A stretch of DNA of 28,462 bases from a virus: positions 1 through 28,462 of the IMG/VR virus record IMGVR_UViG_3300032242_002491; one strand, 5' to 3'. Shown here piece after piece: positions 1-5,864 of the stretch. Under the pieces are notes generated by a model. The model was not told where the DNA came from, did not search any database, and was given only the letters and a program-made list of their open reading frames with translations. The translations under genes were made by a program, and so were the position numbers. Each line of letters opens with the position of its first letter. The stretch's first letter is position 1.

Positions 1-2
1 TA

Positions 3-125
3 ATGAAGACTTATTTTGTAGAACTTCAATTAGATGAGAAATGGTATAAAGCCGTTATGGACTTCATAGACGTAGATGTATATGAAGATGAGATCTGTCT
101 TGTTAATAAAGTGGAGGTATTGTAA
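3..125 (+). CDS. Hypothetical acidic small protein (40 aa)
   Basis: Function unknown. An ATG at position 3 opens a 40-residue frame beginning MKTYFVELQLDEKWYKAV, ending in a TAA that overlaps the next gene's ATG (TAATG). The product is acidic in its second half (DVDVYEDE) and has no membrane segment or cysteine motif. The window begins with TAATG, so an upstream gene probably ends in the same overlap and this is an internal gene of a + strand operon. Position in the operon and the overlap are the main evidence that it is translated. Confidence 0.6.
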   Translation: MKTYFVELQLDEKWYKAVMDFIDVDVYEDEICLVNKVEVL

Positions 126-421
126 TGTCTTTGTATGTTCAAACTAATACATATCTAGATAATCTAAAGAGGGAATTTCCTGATCATGCCCCGCTGGTCC
201 TATTGTACATGTGGGACATCATTCGTGATGTCTTTAATGATCTTGATTCTGGCCAAGCAACCTACTCTGGATTAATCCCCGTTCCTGGAACCACATTAGA
301 AGATGTGTGGGATAAGTTTATGAAAGATACTTGGGGCGGATTTGACGTAGACGAAGGCAATGTAGTAGACTGGCTGTCCTATAATGACTTGATCCAAGAG
401 TATGAAGAGGAGGAAGAGTAA
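125..421 (+). CDS. Hypothetical acidic protein (98 aa)
   Basis: Unrecognised. The 98-residue product begins MSLYVQTNTYLDNLKREF and ends in a run of glutamates, and is strongly acidic throughout. No signal peptide, membrane span or metal-binding motif is visible. Start and stop both use TAATG overlaps with the neighbouring genes, so it is translationally coupled as the second of three small + strand genes. GGAGGT lies about 6 nt before the ATG and is a good ribosome binding site. Small acidic early proteins of phages often bind host proteins or mimic DNA, but nothing here shows that for this gene. Confidence 0.75.
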   Translation: MSLYVQTNTYLDNLKREFPDHAPLVLLYMWDIIRDVFNDLDSGQATYSGLIPVPGTTLEDVWDKFMKDTWGGFDVDEGNVVDWLSYNDLIQEYEEEEE

Positions 422-717
422 TGGCCAAGGTAGACGAAGCAGCACACAAGAAGATCTCCGCCATCTTAGGCGACACAAGGGTATCACCTGCAGTGTTGGC
501 CCGACATATGCTTAATGAGTACAGGTATGTCAATGAATCCTTTATGCAATACTTCATTAACTATATTATCTTAATGGCTAACGAGACACACGTGCCATTG
601 CATCTGGCCGAAGTGCACAAAGATGCAAAGCTTTTATACAGTTCCCTGCAGGAGTTGGGCCTAACGGGAACCATTGGCAGAGGACCATTTGACACAAATG
701 AGTTCTTGGCTGTATAA
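421..717 (+). CDS. Hypothetical small protein (98 aa)
   Basis: Unrecognised. The 98-residue product begins MAKVDEAAHKKISAILGD and looks largely helical, without cysteine motifs or membrane spans. GAGGAGGAAGAG before the ATG gives a strong ribosome binding site inside the Glu-rich tail of the preceding gene, with a TAATG overlap. It is the last gene of the + strand set. Its final 30 nt also carry a consensus promoter (TTGACA at 689, TATAAT at 713) that overlaps the stop codon, so the gene end doubles as regulatory DNA. Confidence 0.75.
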   Translation: MAKVDEAAHKKISAILGDTRVSPAVLARHMLNEYRYVNESFMQYFINYIILMANETHVPLHLAEVHKDAKLLYSSLQELGLTGTIGRGPFDTNEFLAV

Positions 718-718
718 T
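689..718 (+). promoter_or_regulatory. Consensus sigma-70/SigA promoter for sRNA candidate
   Basis: TTGACA at 689-694 and TATAAT at 713-718, separated by 18 nt; both hexamers match the housekeeping consensus exactly. The -10 box overlaps the TAA stop of the 421-717 gene. Expected transcription start is near 725. The only thing downstream before the terminator is a roughly 75-nt non-coding stretch. Confidence 0.8.
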
Positions 719-724
719 ATATAA

Positions 725-798
725 AAAGGGCGATCAGGCTATTCAGCCGAGTCCACATATCAGACCCGTGGGTGGTGACCCCACGGGTCTTTTCTTTT
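725..798 (+). ncRNA. Candidate small RNA with its own promoter and terminator
   Basis: A perfect consensus promoter ends at 718 and a strong intrinsic terminator follows at 763-800, leaving a transcript of about 74 nt. I find no ORF with a start codon and ribosome site in it. The predicted RNA has a short 5' hairpin (GGCT-ATTC-AGCC near 737-748), a single-stranded linker (GAGTCCACATATCA) and the terminator stem, which is the usual layout of a trans-acting sRNA. It lies beside the parS/repeat region. I recognise no known RNA family. The alternative is that the terminator serves only the upstream mRNA and the promoter is fortuitous. Confidence 0.6.
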
Positions 799-800
799 TT
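763..800 (+). terminator. Strong rho-independent terminator
   Basis: Perfect 10-bp stem GACCCGTGGG (763-772) / CCCACGGGTC (780-789), 7-nt loop, followed by TTTTCTTTTTT. It ends the + strand operon and the candidate sRNA before the non-coding region. Confidence 0.92.
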
Positions 801-1013
801 CATACTTCCGCATAAAGCTTTAAAATAAACATTACGAAGGGCGGGAATTTTCGCTGGACTTTTTTTATCAGACATTACGAATACATATAAATTTCACTGG
901 GATATATATAGACATTACGAAGGCATATAAAATTTGCCTGGACTTTGTGTATTTCGATCTTATAAATGTATAAAATATTAATTATAAATAAAATATGATC
1001 AAAATCACACGAT

Positions 1014-1088
1014 ATTGTCTCAAAATATGGACAATATGTATACATTTACATCAAAATTGTCTAAAATATGACCATATTTGACCATATA
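1014..1088. repeat. A/T-rich direct repeats (ATTGTCT..AAATATG and TGACCATAT)
   Basis: ATTGTCT(C)AAAATATG is present at 1014 and 1056. A 10-bp unit TGACCATATT / TGACCATATA is tandem at 1069-1088, and its inverse TGGTCA returns at 1111, so the CRP-like palindrome at 1093-1108 is bracketed by TGACCA...TGGTCA. This stretch is extremely AT-rich, consistent with a DNA-unwinding element or a multi-protein binding region. No gene is visible. Confidence 0.65.
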
Positions 1089-1092
1089 TTTA

Positions 1093-1108
1093 TGTGATTT
1101 ATATCACA
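1093..1108. promoter_or_regulatory. CRP/GlxR-type operator, perfect palindrome
   Basis: TGTGATTTATATCACA matches TGTGA-N6-TCACA exactly, and the central TA fits the actinobacterial GlxR consensus TGTGANNTANNTCACA. It is centred about 50 nt upstream of the expected start site of the + strand promoter at 1119-1148, a position where CRP-family proteins act. Binding by a host regulator is inference. Confidence 0.6.
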
Positions 1109-1118
1109 TGTGGTCATA

Positions 1119-1148
1119 TTGACATTACGATGGGCATTATGGTATGCT
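1119..1148 (+). promoter_or_regulatory. Putative + strand promoter beside parS
   Basis: TTGACA (1119-1124), 18-nt spacer, TATGCT (1143-1148) preceded by TGG (extended -10). Start would be near 1155, immediately before parS. There is no + strand gene downstream; a transcript would run antisense to the two - strand genes at 1264-1824 or serve as an origin-activating transcript. Confidence 0.45.
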
Positions 1149-1156
1149 CTATTACA

Positions 1157-1172
1157 TGTTTCACGTGAAACA
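1157..1172. promoter_or_regulatory. parS centromere site (perfect consensus)
   Basis: TGTTTCACGTGAAACA is a perfect 16-bp palindrome identical to the bacterial chromosomal parS consensus bound by ParB, which loads there as a CTP-dependent clamp. The chance of this exact 16-mer in a random 28-kb window is below 1 in 100,000. It lies in the non-coding region between convergent gene sets, next to repeats and a CRP-type operator. No parA or parB gene is present in the window. Confidence 0.88.
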
Positions 1173-1210
1173 ATATTTGAGTATGATAATTTAAATATAT
1201 CTACTGAATT

Positions 1211-1243
1211 TATTCTCCACAATACTCCACTTTACTCCACTTT
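1211..1243. repeat. 10-bp tandem repeat (ACTCCACTTT), three units
   Basis: CTCCAC recurs at 1215, 1225 and 1235 with an exact 10-bp period; the last two units are identical (CTCCACTTTA). A spacing of one helical turn places all copies on one DNA face, typical of cooperative protein binding. It lies between parS and the 3' end of the - strand gene at 1264. Confidence 0.6.
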
Positions 1244-1263
1244 ATGATATAAAAATGGCGGGA

Positions 1264-1443
1264 CTATTGGCAATCTGTGCAATAATTTTCAGCCCTAATG
1301 TGCTCTAGGGCACGATATATGGCTGTACCACAATGAGCACAACGTATCTCTATAAGGTCTGATTTAGCTAGATTGATCTTAAATGTGTGTGTATAGTATA
1401 TCTTGGTTATATACCATAGTATAAGTAGTTCTGCTAGTATCAT
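1264..1443 (-). CDS. Small zinc-ribbon protein with hydrophobic N-terminus (59 aa)
   Basis: The ATG at 1443 directly abuts the stop of the HNH gene, and the frame runs 59 codons to TAG. Residues 1-13 (MILAELLILWYIT) are hydrophobic, possibly a short membrane anchor. Residues 35-57 carry CAHCG ... CTDCQ, two CxxC knuckles 18 residues apart that would form one zinc ribbon. It is the last gene of the - strand set and faces the parS region. Function unknown; nucleic-acid or protein binding is the usual role of such ribbons. No ribosome site is obvious, so coupling to the HNH stop is likely. Confidence 0.65.
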   Translation of the reverse strand: MILAELLILWYITKIYYTHTFKINLAKSDLIEIRCAHCGTAIYRALEHIRAENYCTDCQ

Positions 1444-1824
1444 TTATTTCCCGCCTTTCTTTAAATTACATATTGCATGTGTTGGCCTTACATTAGCCAG
1501 AGTATCGTCTCCGAGAAGCTTTATAGGCTTAAGATGGTCTATATGTAAGCCATACTCCCAGTTTCCATATCCAACTCTTCTGGAGGCATTTAGATCTATC
1601 TCTAGATTACATTTATTACATGTAGTACCATATGTTTGTAGTACCTCTGTTTCTGTATACTTTTCGTGCATCCCGCCCATTTTTAGGGCTCTACGTTTGC
1701 GAGATTTCTTTGCTTCATTTTCCCTACCTTTGGTGGTATTACGATAGCGTCTAGATTTCTCTGCATCGGCTCCTTTATGGCGTTCTCGCCATAATCTTGA
1801 GCGTTCTGTTGAAGTTAAGGCCAA
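1444..1824 (-). CDS. HNH endonuclease
   Basis: A 126-residue HNH nuclease. The basic N-terminal half (SRLWRERHKG, KSRRYRN, KKSRKRR) should bind DNA. The beta-beta-alpha-metal core has CNKC (69-72), HIDH (94-97) with catalytic His/Asp, asparagine 111, and HAICN (116-120), the second zinc-binding half. The family nicks or cleaves DNA; free-standing phage members are homing endonucleases or assist packaging. The start is a TTG at 1824 immediately after the previous gene's TAA, so translation is coupled. Nothing suggests truncation. Confidence 0.88.
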   Translation of the reverse strand: MALTSTERSRLWRERHKGADAEKSRRYRNTTKGRENEAKKSRKRRALKMGGMHEKYTETEVLQTYGTTCNKCNLEIDLNASRRVGYGNWEYGLHIDHLKPIKLLGDDTLANVRPTHAICNLKKGGK

Positions 1825-1995
1825 TTAGATATCCCAATCTTCTTTGTCTATATCCTCTGTCATATCCCACTCATACATGGTTCCCCATCTTATGTGTGGT
1901 TTTAAAAACATATGGGAGATCCTACCGCATATATTGCCTATGGCATTTAGGATCGGGTTATCCGATCCTTTGTGTTTCTTCCATTTTTCGCTCAT
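1825..1995 (-). CDS. Hypothetical small protein (56 aa)
   Basis: ATG at 1995 overlaps the TGA of the SGNH hydrolase (ATGA). The 56-residue product begins MSEKWKKHKGSDNPILNAIG: basic at the N-terminus and very acidic at the C-terminus (YEWDMTEDIDKEDWDI). No domain recognised. Its TAA is followed immediately by the TTG start of the HNH gene, so the three genes form a coupled chain. Confidence 0.65.
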   Translation of the reverse strand: MSEKWKKHKGSDNPILNAIGNICGRISHMFLKPHIRWGTMYEWDMTEDIDKEDWDI

Positions 1996-2543
1996 TTTTC
2001 CACCAAATCGTTTATATGTTGTGCAACTTTACGTGCTAAATTATTGTTTAGATGACAATTATCATTTGTCTCTTTTTCGGTTAATCTGTCTGTTTTAATT
2101 ATTTCAGAAATTTTAACTATCTCTATATCTTTTCTTGATAAAGCATTGTAAAATTTTTCTTGTTGCTCAAGCCTTTTTTCAATAGAATATCCTGCTGCAC
2201 CATTTGCTTCTTTTATTGATTGTGGCACAGGCTCAATAAAAATTATTCTATTGTTTAGAAATTTATTTTTAGTTTTTTTAACATAAATATCAACAACTTC
2301 TTCAGCATTATCATATTTTGGAAGATAGTTCCTTATATCATTTTCTCCAAAATTAACAACTATTATCTTATTTGTTGTATCTGGTATATCAAGATTGTCA
2401 TAATTTAGAGTATATGCTGTTCTTCCAGGTTCATCCACTTGAATGTCTGGACAAATCTGATTATTATTTTTTTCATGATATATCTGATAAACAGCATCAC
2501 AGAGTGTTTGAGCATGTGAATCGCCAATTATGATTTTATTCAT
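1992..2543 (-). CDS. SGNH/GDSL-type hydrolase
   Basis: A 183-residue SGNH-fold hydrolase, the family of esterases, acyl- and deacetylases acting on lipids or glycans. Block I is GDSH (residues 7-10) with nucleophile Ser9; block III is FGEND (residues 65-69); block V is DNCH with Asp161 and His164 completing the triad. There is no signal peptide, so it acts in the cytoplasm or after lysis or assembly. I chose the ATG at 2543, which puts the GDS motif at the expected N-terminal position; a TTG two codons earlier is possible. It follows a 2OG oxygenase gene by 8 nt. Esterases in this setting often add or remove O-acyl groups on surface glycans (inference). Confidence 0.85.
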   Translation of the reverse strand: MNKIIIGDSHAQTLCDAVYQIYHEKNNNQICPDIQVDEPGRTAYTLNYDNLDIPDTTNKIIVVNFGENDIRNYLPKYDNAEEVVDIYVKKTKNKFLNNRIIFIEPVPQSIKEANGAAGYSIEKRLEQQEKFYNALSRKDIEIVKISEIIKTDRLTEKETNDNCHLNNNLARKVAQHINDLVEK

Positions 2544-2551
2544 TATCAATA

Positions 2552-3217
2552 TTAACTAAATTCTTTAAATATATGAACTACTTCTCCAGGCTCAGGTTGA
2601 TTTACTTCTCCGTACATCATATTAAAGATAGTATTATATCTAAACTTATCTGAATCTACGGTACCATGCCTATATTTAGCATCATCACCTACATGCATAA
2701 TCATAGTGCCTGGAACTGGTTTAAACTTAATTCCAAGGTGAACATAGTCTATCTCCCCGCCCTCAAAATCGTCATTTAAATAAATAACACCACCCCATTT
2801 TACATTGTTAGGAATTCTTAATTCTCCATTACCTCTTCCTACATACTTGGGTGATGGATCTCCATCCCAATGTGGTGCCATTCCGTTTCCATTGATATCT
2901 TGACCTCTTCTTCTAACCCATATTACAGTTTGAGCATTAAAGTTTGGCCAATTTGATTTATTTTCGCCAAAGCTTGGCCATTTCATAAAATTATCGTAAA
3001 TAGATTGAATTTCTTTTTTAACTTCTTCATCTTTTACAACCATTATGTTCTCAAAGTTATGTCCATGTTCTTGATAAAACCAAGTAGTTTCATTTTTAAC
3101 TTCTTCCATGACTTTTTCAACAATATGTGGTGGATAAAAGTTTGGTATGTAAAATATACCCTCTTCTATAAATTTTGCCCCTTGACTTAAAAGCCATTCT
3201 TTATCTCTTTTATCCAT
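2552..3217 (-). CDS. 2OG-Fe(II) oxygenase (paralogue of the 3229-3963 product)
   Basis: Fe(II)/2-oxoglutarate dioxygenase of 221 residues. The metal triad is HWD (His116, Asp118) and His184, and Arg193 is placed to bind 2-oxoglutarate. The double-stranded beta-helix signature VIYLNDDFEGGEIDY lies at 144-158. The first 80 residues form a helical cap beginning MDKRDKEWLLSQGAKFIEEG. It is clearly paralogous to the upstream neighbour 11 nt away, sharing GAKFIEEGIFYI, APKYVG-type and KPVPGTMIMH blocks, so this is a tandem duplication. Substrate unknown; the fold is closest to prolyl-4-hydroxylase-like enzymes, which hydroxylate proteins. Confidence 0.88.
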   Translation of the reverse strand: MDKRDKEWLLSQGAKFIEEGIFYIPNFYPPHIVEKVMEEVKNETTWFYQEHGHNFENIMVVKDEEVKKEIQSIYDNFMKWPSFGENKSNWPNFNAQTVIWVRRRGQDINGNGMAPHWDGDPSPKYVGRGNGELRIPNNVKWGGVIYLNDDFEGGEIDYVHLGIKFKPVPGTMIMHVGDDAKYRHGTVDSDKFRYNTIFNMMYGEVNQPEPGEVVHIFKEFS

Positions 3218-3228
3218 TTTTTCTCCTT

Positions 3229-3963
3229 TTATTCTATTATTCTAAATTTATTACTATTTCCAACTGGTCTGTAAACTTGTTCGCCATCTTCTGGCAAATT
3301 TTCATCGCCGTAAGCCATGTTAAATATTAAATTATATCTAACTGCGTCTGCATCAAATGTTCCGTGTCTATATTTTGCAGAGTCTCCAATATGCATAATC
3401 ATGGTTCCTGGAACTGGCTTAAATGTTATATCAATTTCATTATAATGTATTTCTCCACCATTAAAGTTATCATTTAAATAGATAACCCCGCCCCATTTTA
3501 CTCTATTAATAATTTGAATTTGACCATCGCCTTTACCGACGTATTTTGGTGCTGGATCGCCGTCCCAATGAGGTTCTAGTGCATTTCCTTCGTTGCCAGG
3601 CCCTTTAGGCATGTTTGGGCCTTTACGGCAAACCCAAGGCACTTGTTGAGTTTGCATCCTAATCTCGCCACCGCCAAATTTAAATGGCTTTAAATTAGAA
3701 TAATTTTCTCCAAAGCTTGGCCATTTAGAAAATTTATCATAGATTTCATTCATTTTATTAACTGTTTCTTGATTTTGTAACACTTTAATATTTACAAAAC
3801 GATTTCCATTTTCTTCATGAACCCAAGTAGTTTCGGATTCAGCTTCTTCTAAAACTTTTGATACAAGATCTGGTGGGAAAAAATTAGAAATATAGAAGAT
3901 ACCCTCTTCTATAAATTTTGCCCCGTATTCGCTTATAAGCCAATCTTTGTCTACTTGATTCAT
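3229..3963 (-). CDS. 2OG-Fe(II) oxygenase (paralogue of the 2552-3217 product)
   Basis: Fe(II)/2-oxoglutarate dioxygenase of 244 residues with HWD (His132, Asp134), His200 and Arg209, plus VIYLNDNFNGGEIHY. Compared with its downstream paralogue it has an insert near residues 96-130 rich in Gly and Pro (MPKGPGNEG) before the HxD motif, which probably alters substrate entry. I prefer the ATG at 3963: GGGGGA sits 5 nt upstream, and the N-terminus then aligns with the paralogue. An ATG at 3975 is possible. An extended -10 promoter lies just upstream at 3989. The family hydroxylates proteins, nucleic acids or small molecules using O2, consuming 2-oxoglutarate. Confidence 0.88.
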   Translation of the reverse strand: MNQVDKDWLISEYGAKFIEEGIFYISNFFPPDLVSKVLEEAESETTWVHEENGNRFVNIKVLQNQETVNKMNEIYDKFSKWPSFGENYSNLKPFKFGGGEIRMQTQQVPWVCRKGPNMPKGPGNEGNALEPHWDGDPAPKYVGKGDGQIQIINRVKWGGVIYLNDNFNGGEIHYNEIDITFKPVPGTMIMHIGDSAKYRHGTFDADAVRYNLIFNMAYGDENLPEDGEQVYRPVGNSNKFRIIE

Positions 3964-3988
3964 TATTTCCCCCATGCTATATACTACA

Positions 3989-3997
3989 ATTATACCA
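3989..3997 (-). promoter_or_regulatory. Extended -10 promoter (TGGTATAAT)
   Basis: TGG-TATAAT read on the - strand, about 25 nt upstream of the oxygenase start at 3963. The -35 region is poor, as expected for an extended -10 promoter. The same TGGTATAAT string occurs at 13583 and 24179. Confidence 0.6.
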
Positions 3998-4011
3998 TCA
4001 AAAGGCTAAAT

Positions 4012-4146
4012 TTAATCCGATGCATGCTTGGATAAATGCTTAAAGCAGACTGCAATTTCTATGCCATCAATCCAGTCCGTGTAGGCCCCTGGTCTATAGC
4101 AATATTCACATTTAAACTCTTTTATTTTCTTGCTTACAATATTCAC
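4012..4146 (-). CDS. Tiny Cys-motif protein (44 aa)
   Basis: GTG at 4146 with GAGG 7 nt upstream opens a 44-residue frame: MNIVSKKIKEFKCEYCYRPG, then a tryptophan/aspartate stretch and CFKHLSKH. CEYC plus a later C and two H could make a zinc site. It overlaps the preceding tiny gene and shares its CEYC motif, suggesting relatedness or a common role. Function unknown. Confidence 0.5.
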   Translation of the reverse strand: MNIVSKKIKEFKCEYCYRPGAYTDWIDGIEIAVCFKHLSKHASD

Positions 4147-4201
4147 AAATTATCCTCTGATCCTGTATTACCCACTTGTGCTTACAATCTTTATTACTCA
4201 A
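4112..4201 (-). CDS. Tiny Cys-motif protein (29 aa)
   Basis: TTG at 4201 overlaps the stop of the coiled-coil gene. The 29-residue frame is MSNKDCKHKWVIQDQRIICE followed by YCKQENKRV; CKH and CEYC give a compact C-x2-H / C-x2-C zinc-knuckle pattern. Very short, but the operon position, coupled start and metal motif argue for a real microprotein. Function unknown. Confidence 0.45.
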   Translation of the reverse strand: MSNKDCKHKWVIQDQRIICEYCKQENKRV

Positions 4202-4475
4202 AACTTACCTGTGTTTCCCATATAGAAGGTGACATGAACCCTGTGTGAATGCCCGCCCTTAACTCTGAATTCTGTAATTTTAGCATCTCTAATTGATTCT
4301 GCAAAATTTTATTTTGTTTATCTAATGAAGATACTTGAGTGCTATTTCTAGCATACATTAATGCTCTTTTATAGTCATGTATTGAATCTTTATACTGCTT
4401 AACTGCTTCTTCATAGTGATGTATTGTATATATTAATCCAATAGTGTATATTCCCATTACCACTAATGTAATCAT
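4194..4475 (-). CDS. Membrane-anchored coiled-coil protein (93 aa)
   Basis: One N-terminal hydrophobic segment (MITLVVMGIYTIGLIYTIHH) followed by a long charged helix, with heptad-like SLDKQNKILQNQLEMLKLQN around residues 50-70. The layout of one membrane span plus cytoplasmic or periplasmic coiled coil is that of phage spanin-like, Rz-like or other membrane-tethered proteins, but I cannot assign one. Start chosen at 4475: GGAGCGGGAA precedes it and its ATG overlaps the TGA of the nuclease gene (ATGA). Confidence 0.7.
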   Translation of the reverse strand: MITLVVMGIYTIGLIYTIHHYEEAVKQYKDSIHDYKRALMYARNSTQVSSLDKQNKILQNQLEMLKLQNSELRAGIHTGFMSPSIWETQVSFE

Positions 4476-4909
4476 TTCCCGCTCCAGTTCCATTGATCAA
4501 AAAGGTCATCAAATGTATATAAAGGATTTTCTATATATATGACCTCATCTATTATTTTGGCATTTAATGCTACCTTAATCATTATATCAGATGAGCTGTT
4601 AGGTATAGGCATAGATGAGAAATAAACTTTATAGTGTGCGTCTGGTTTAAATGCCTTGATCAAGGCTCCATTGGCTATAGCCTTTTTTACACTATCTGTT
4701 CTTTTGGCTCCTGGCCTCTTCTTATCCCCGTCATTACCGCCTTTTGCTTCAATATAATGGCCATCTGCAAAAAAATCAACTTCTACACCTGCTTCTGGGA
4801 TAAAAACATTCTTTTGAATAAAAACGTATCCATCATCCATCAATTTGGACATTACAACTTCTTCAAAATGATCGCCAGACTTTTTTGATTCAGATTGAAA
4901 TAATGTCAT
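4472..4909 (-). CDS. PD-(D/E)XK nuclease
   Basis: A 145-residue restriction-endonuclease-fold nuclease. The core is GVEVDFFADGHYIEAKGG (residues 41-58): Asp45 and the E-x-K pair Glu54/Lys56 form the metal-dependent catalytic triad, with Glu17 in the preceding helix (GDHFEEVV). A basic segment KKRPGAKRTDSVKKA follows and probably contacts DNA. Such small phage enzymes act as recombination or junction nucleases, or degrade host DNA. It sits in an operon with dUTPase, which fits a DNA metabolism role. ATG at 4909 overlaps the previous gene's TGA. Confidence 0.8.
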   Translation of the reverse strand: MTLFQSESKKSGDHFEEVVMSKLMDDGYVFIQKNVFIPEAGVEVDFFADGHYIEAKGGNDGDKKRPGAKRTDSVKKAIANGALIKAFKPDAHYKVYFSSMPIPNSSSDIMIKVALNAKIIDEVIYIENPLYTFDDLFDQWNWSGK

Positions 4910-5028
4910 TCTGGGTTATATCCTGGTCCTTTATATGGGCCAAATATGGATTTAATTGCCATTTCAAAATCTTCATCAGTTATAAATTGATTTGGAAAAT
5001 TAATTATATTATCCTCTTTTTTGCTCAT
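4906..5028 (-). CDS. Hypothetical small protein (40 aa)
   Basis: ATG at 5028 immediately follows the dUTPase stop; the 40-residue frame ends in TGA overlapping the nuclease ATG (ATGA). Sequence begins MSKKEDNIINFPNQFITDED and ends with a Gly/Pro/Tyr-rich FGPYKGPGYNPE tail. No domain recognised. Coupling at both ends supports translation. Confidence 0.65.
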   Translation of the reverse strand: MSKKEDNIINFPNQFITDEDFEMAIKSIFGPYKGPGYNPE

Positions 5029-5478
5029 TTATTCCCAAAGCCCGCCATTACCAATACCAGTTGATCCAAATCCACCATTTCCACGTTCTGTTACGCCCAA
5101 TTCATCTACCTCTGTAAATATGGCATATTCAATCTTTTGGAAAACCATTTGAGCAATACGATCATCCTTTAAAATTTGATAATCTCTATCAGTATGATTA
5201 GCTAAGATGACTTTAATCTCGCCTGTGTAACCCGCATCAATAGTTCCTGGAGCATTTAGCACTGTAATACCGTATTTTGCAGCCAATCCAGAGCGTGGAT
5301 TTATGTATCCTACATATCCTTGTGGGATCTCCATGCAAATGCCTGTAGGCACCGTTCCAACGCTATCTTTAGGCAGTAAAAAATCTTCTGCAGAATATAA
5401 ATCTGCCCCCGCATCAGATTCATGAGAATATGTTGGCATTCTTGATTCTTGACTAAGTTTTTTTATTTTAATTTGCAT
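5029..5478 (-). CDS. dut: dUTPase (dUTP diphosphatase)
   Basis: Trimeric all-beta dUTPase, 149 residues, the full family length. All five motifs are present: I DAGADLYS (22-29), II PRSG (61-64), III GTIDAGYTGEIKV (78-90) with the catalytic aspartate, IV RIAQMVFQ (107-114), V RGNGGFGSTG (132-141), the glycine-rich arm that closes over substrate. It hydrolyses dUTP to dUMP and pyrophosphate, keeping uracil out of DNA and supplying thymidylate synthesis. Cytoplasmic. It overlaps the upstream gene by 11 nt in the - strand operon. Confidence 0.97.
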   Translation of the reverse strand: MQIKIKKLSQESRMPTYSHESDAGADLYSAEDFLLPKDSVGTVPTGICMEIPQGYVGYINPRSGLAAKYGITVLNAPGTIDAGYTGEIKVILANHTDRDYQILKDDRIAQMVFQKIEYAIFTEVDELGVTERGNGGFGSTGIGNGGLWE

Positions 5479-5734
5479 TAATTGATTCCTTTTTTTGCCT
5501 CATTGTTCGCTTTGCATTGCGAGAAACTAATCTATCAATAATTAATTTAGCTTGTTTCCTATTTCTTGCAGAGTCAATCAACTTACTCATATCAAGATTT
5601 TCTCCAGCATAAACAATGTGCTCAAGCCACTGCACTTTCTTATTTACTTCATCATTCATTCGTCTTTTTCTACGTGATACGTAATCTGCTCTTTTAATAT
5701 TGTGTAAAGAAATCTTATTGTTATTCTTCTTCAT
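5468..5734 (-). CDS. Basic hypothetical protein (88 aa)
   Basis: An 88-residue, strongly basic protein (MKKNNNKISLHNIKRADYVS, RRKRRMNDE, RNRKQAKLIIDRLVSRNAKR). The composition suggests nucleic-acid binding, but I recognise no fold. It overlaps the upstream membrane gene by 14 nt and dUTPase by 11 nt, within the small-gene operon driven from 6945. Confidence 0.7.
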   Translation of the reverse strand: MKKNNNKISLHNIKRADYVSRRKRRMNDEVNKKVQWLEHIVYAGENLDMSKLIDSARNRKQAKLIIDRLVSRNAKRTMRQKKESINAN

Positions 5735-5864
5735 CTAAATCTCCAATTTTTTTAATTAATAAATCTTTGTAATACTTTGCTTCTTGTTCAGAAATTTTCC
5801 ATAAACAAAAAAATGTTATACTTGCTGGAACAAATAGCCATACTATACCATTAATTATTTGCAT
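5721..5864 (-). CDS. Small single-span membrane protein (47 aa)
   Basis: ATG at 5864; residues 3-22 (IINGIVWLFVPASITFFCLW) form one clear membrane span, followed by a charged tail KISEQEAKYYKDLLIKK ending in acidic residues. No cleavage site, so it probably stays anchored with the tail in the cytoplasm. Overlaps both neighbours by 14 nt. Too little is visible to call it a holin or antiholin, though the size would fit. Confidence 0.65.
   Translation of the reverse strand: MQIINGIVWLFVPASITFFCLWKISEQEAKYYKDLLIKKIGDLDEEE

Larger units (their letters stand above)
829..1130. repeat. Four dispersed GACATTACGA repeats (iteron-like)
   Basis: ACATTACGA occurs at 829, 872, 912 and 1122, each preceded by A or G. 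The first three are spaced 43 and 40 bp and belong to longer degenerate units of about 40 bp that share a downstream CTGG(A/G) and often a GGC...GCC inner dyad (for example GGCATATAAAATTTGCC at 921). The fourth overlaps the -35 box of the promoter at 1119. All lie in non-coding DNA between convergent genes. Direct repeats of this kind are typical of replication-initiator or partition-protein binding arrays; the binding protein is not identifiable in this window. Confidence 0.75.

Noticed and set aside
829-1130. GACATTACGA repeats as a CRISPR array
   Set aside because: Repeats are only 10-11 bp, irregularly spaced (43, 40, 210), with related rather than unique spacers and no cas genes.
1444-1747. 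+ strand ORFs opposite the HNH gene
   Set aside because: No coding signals; the - strand HNH has all catalytic motifs.
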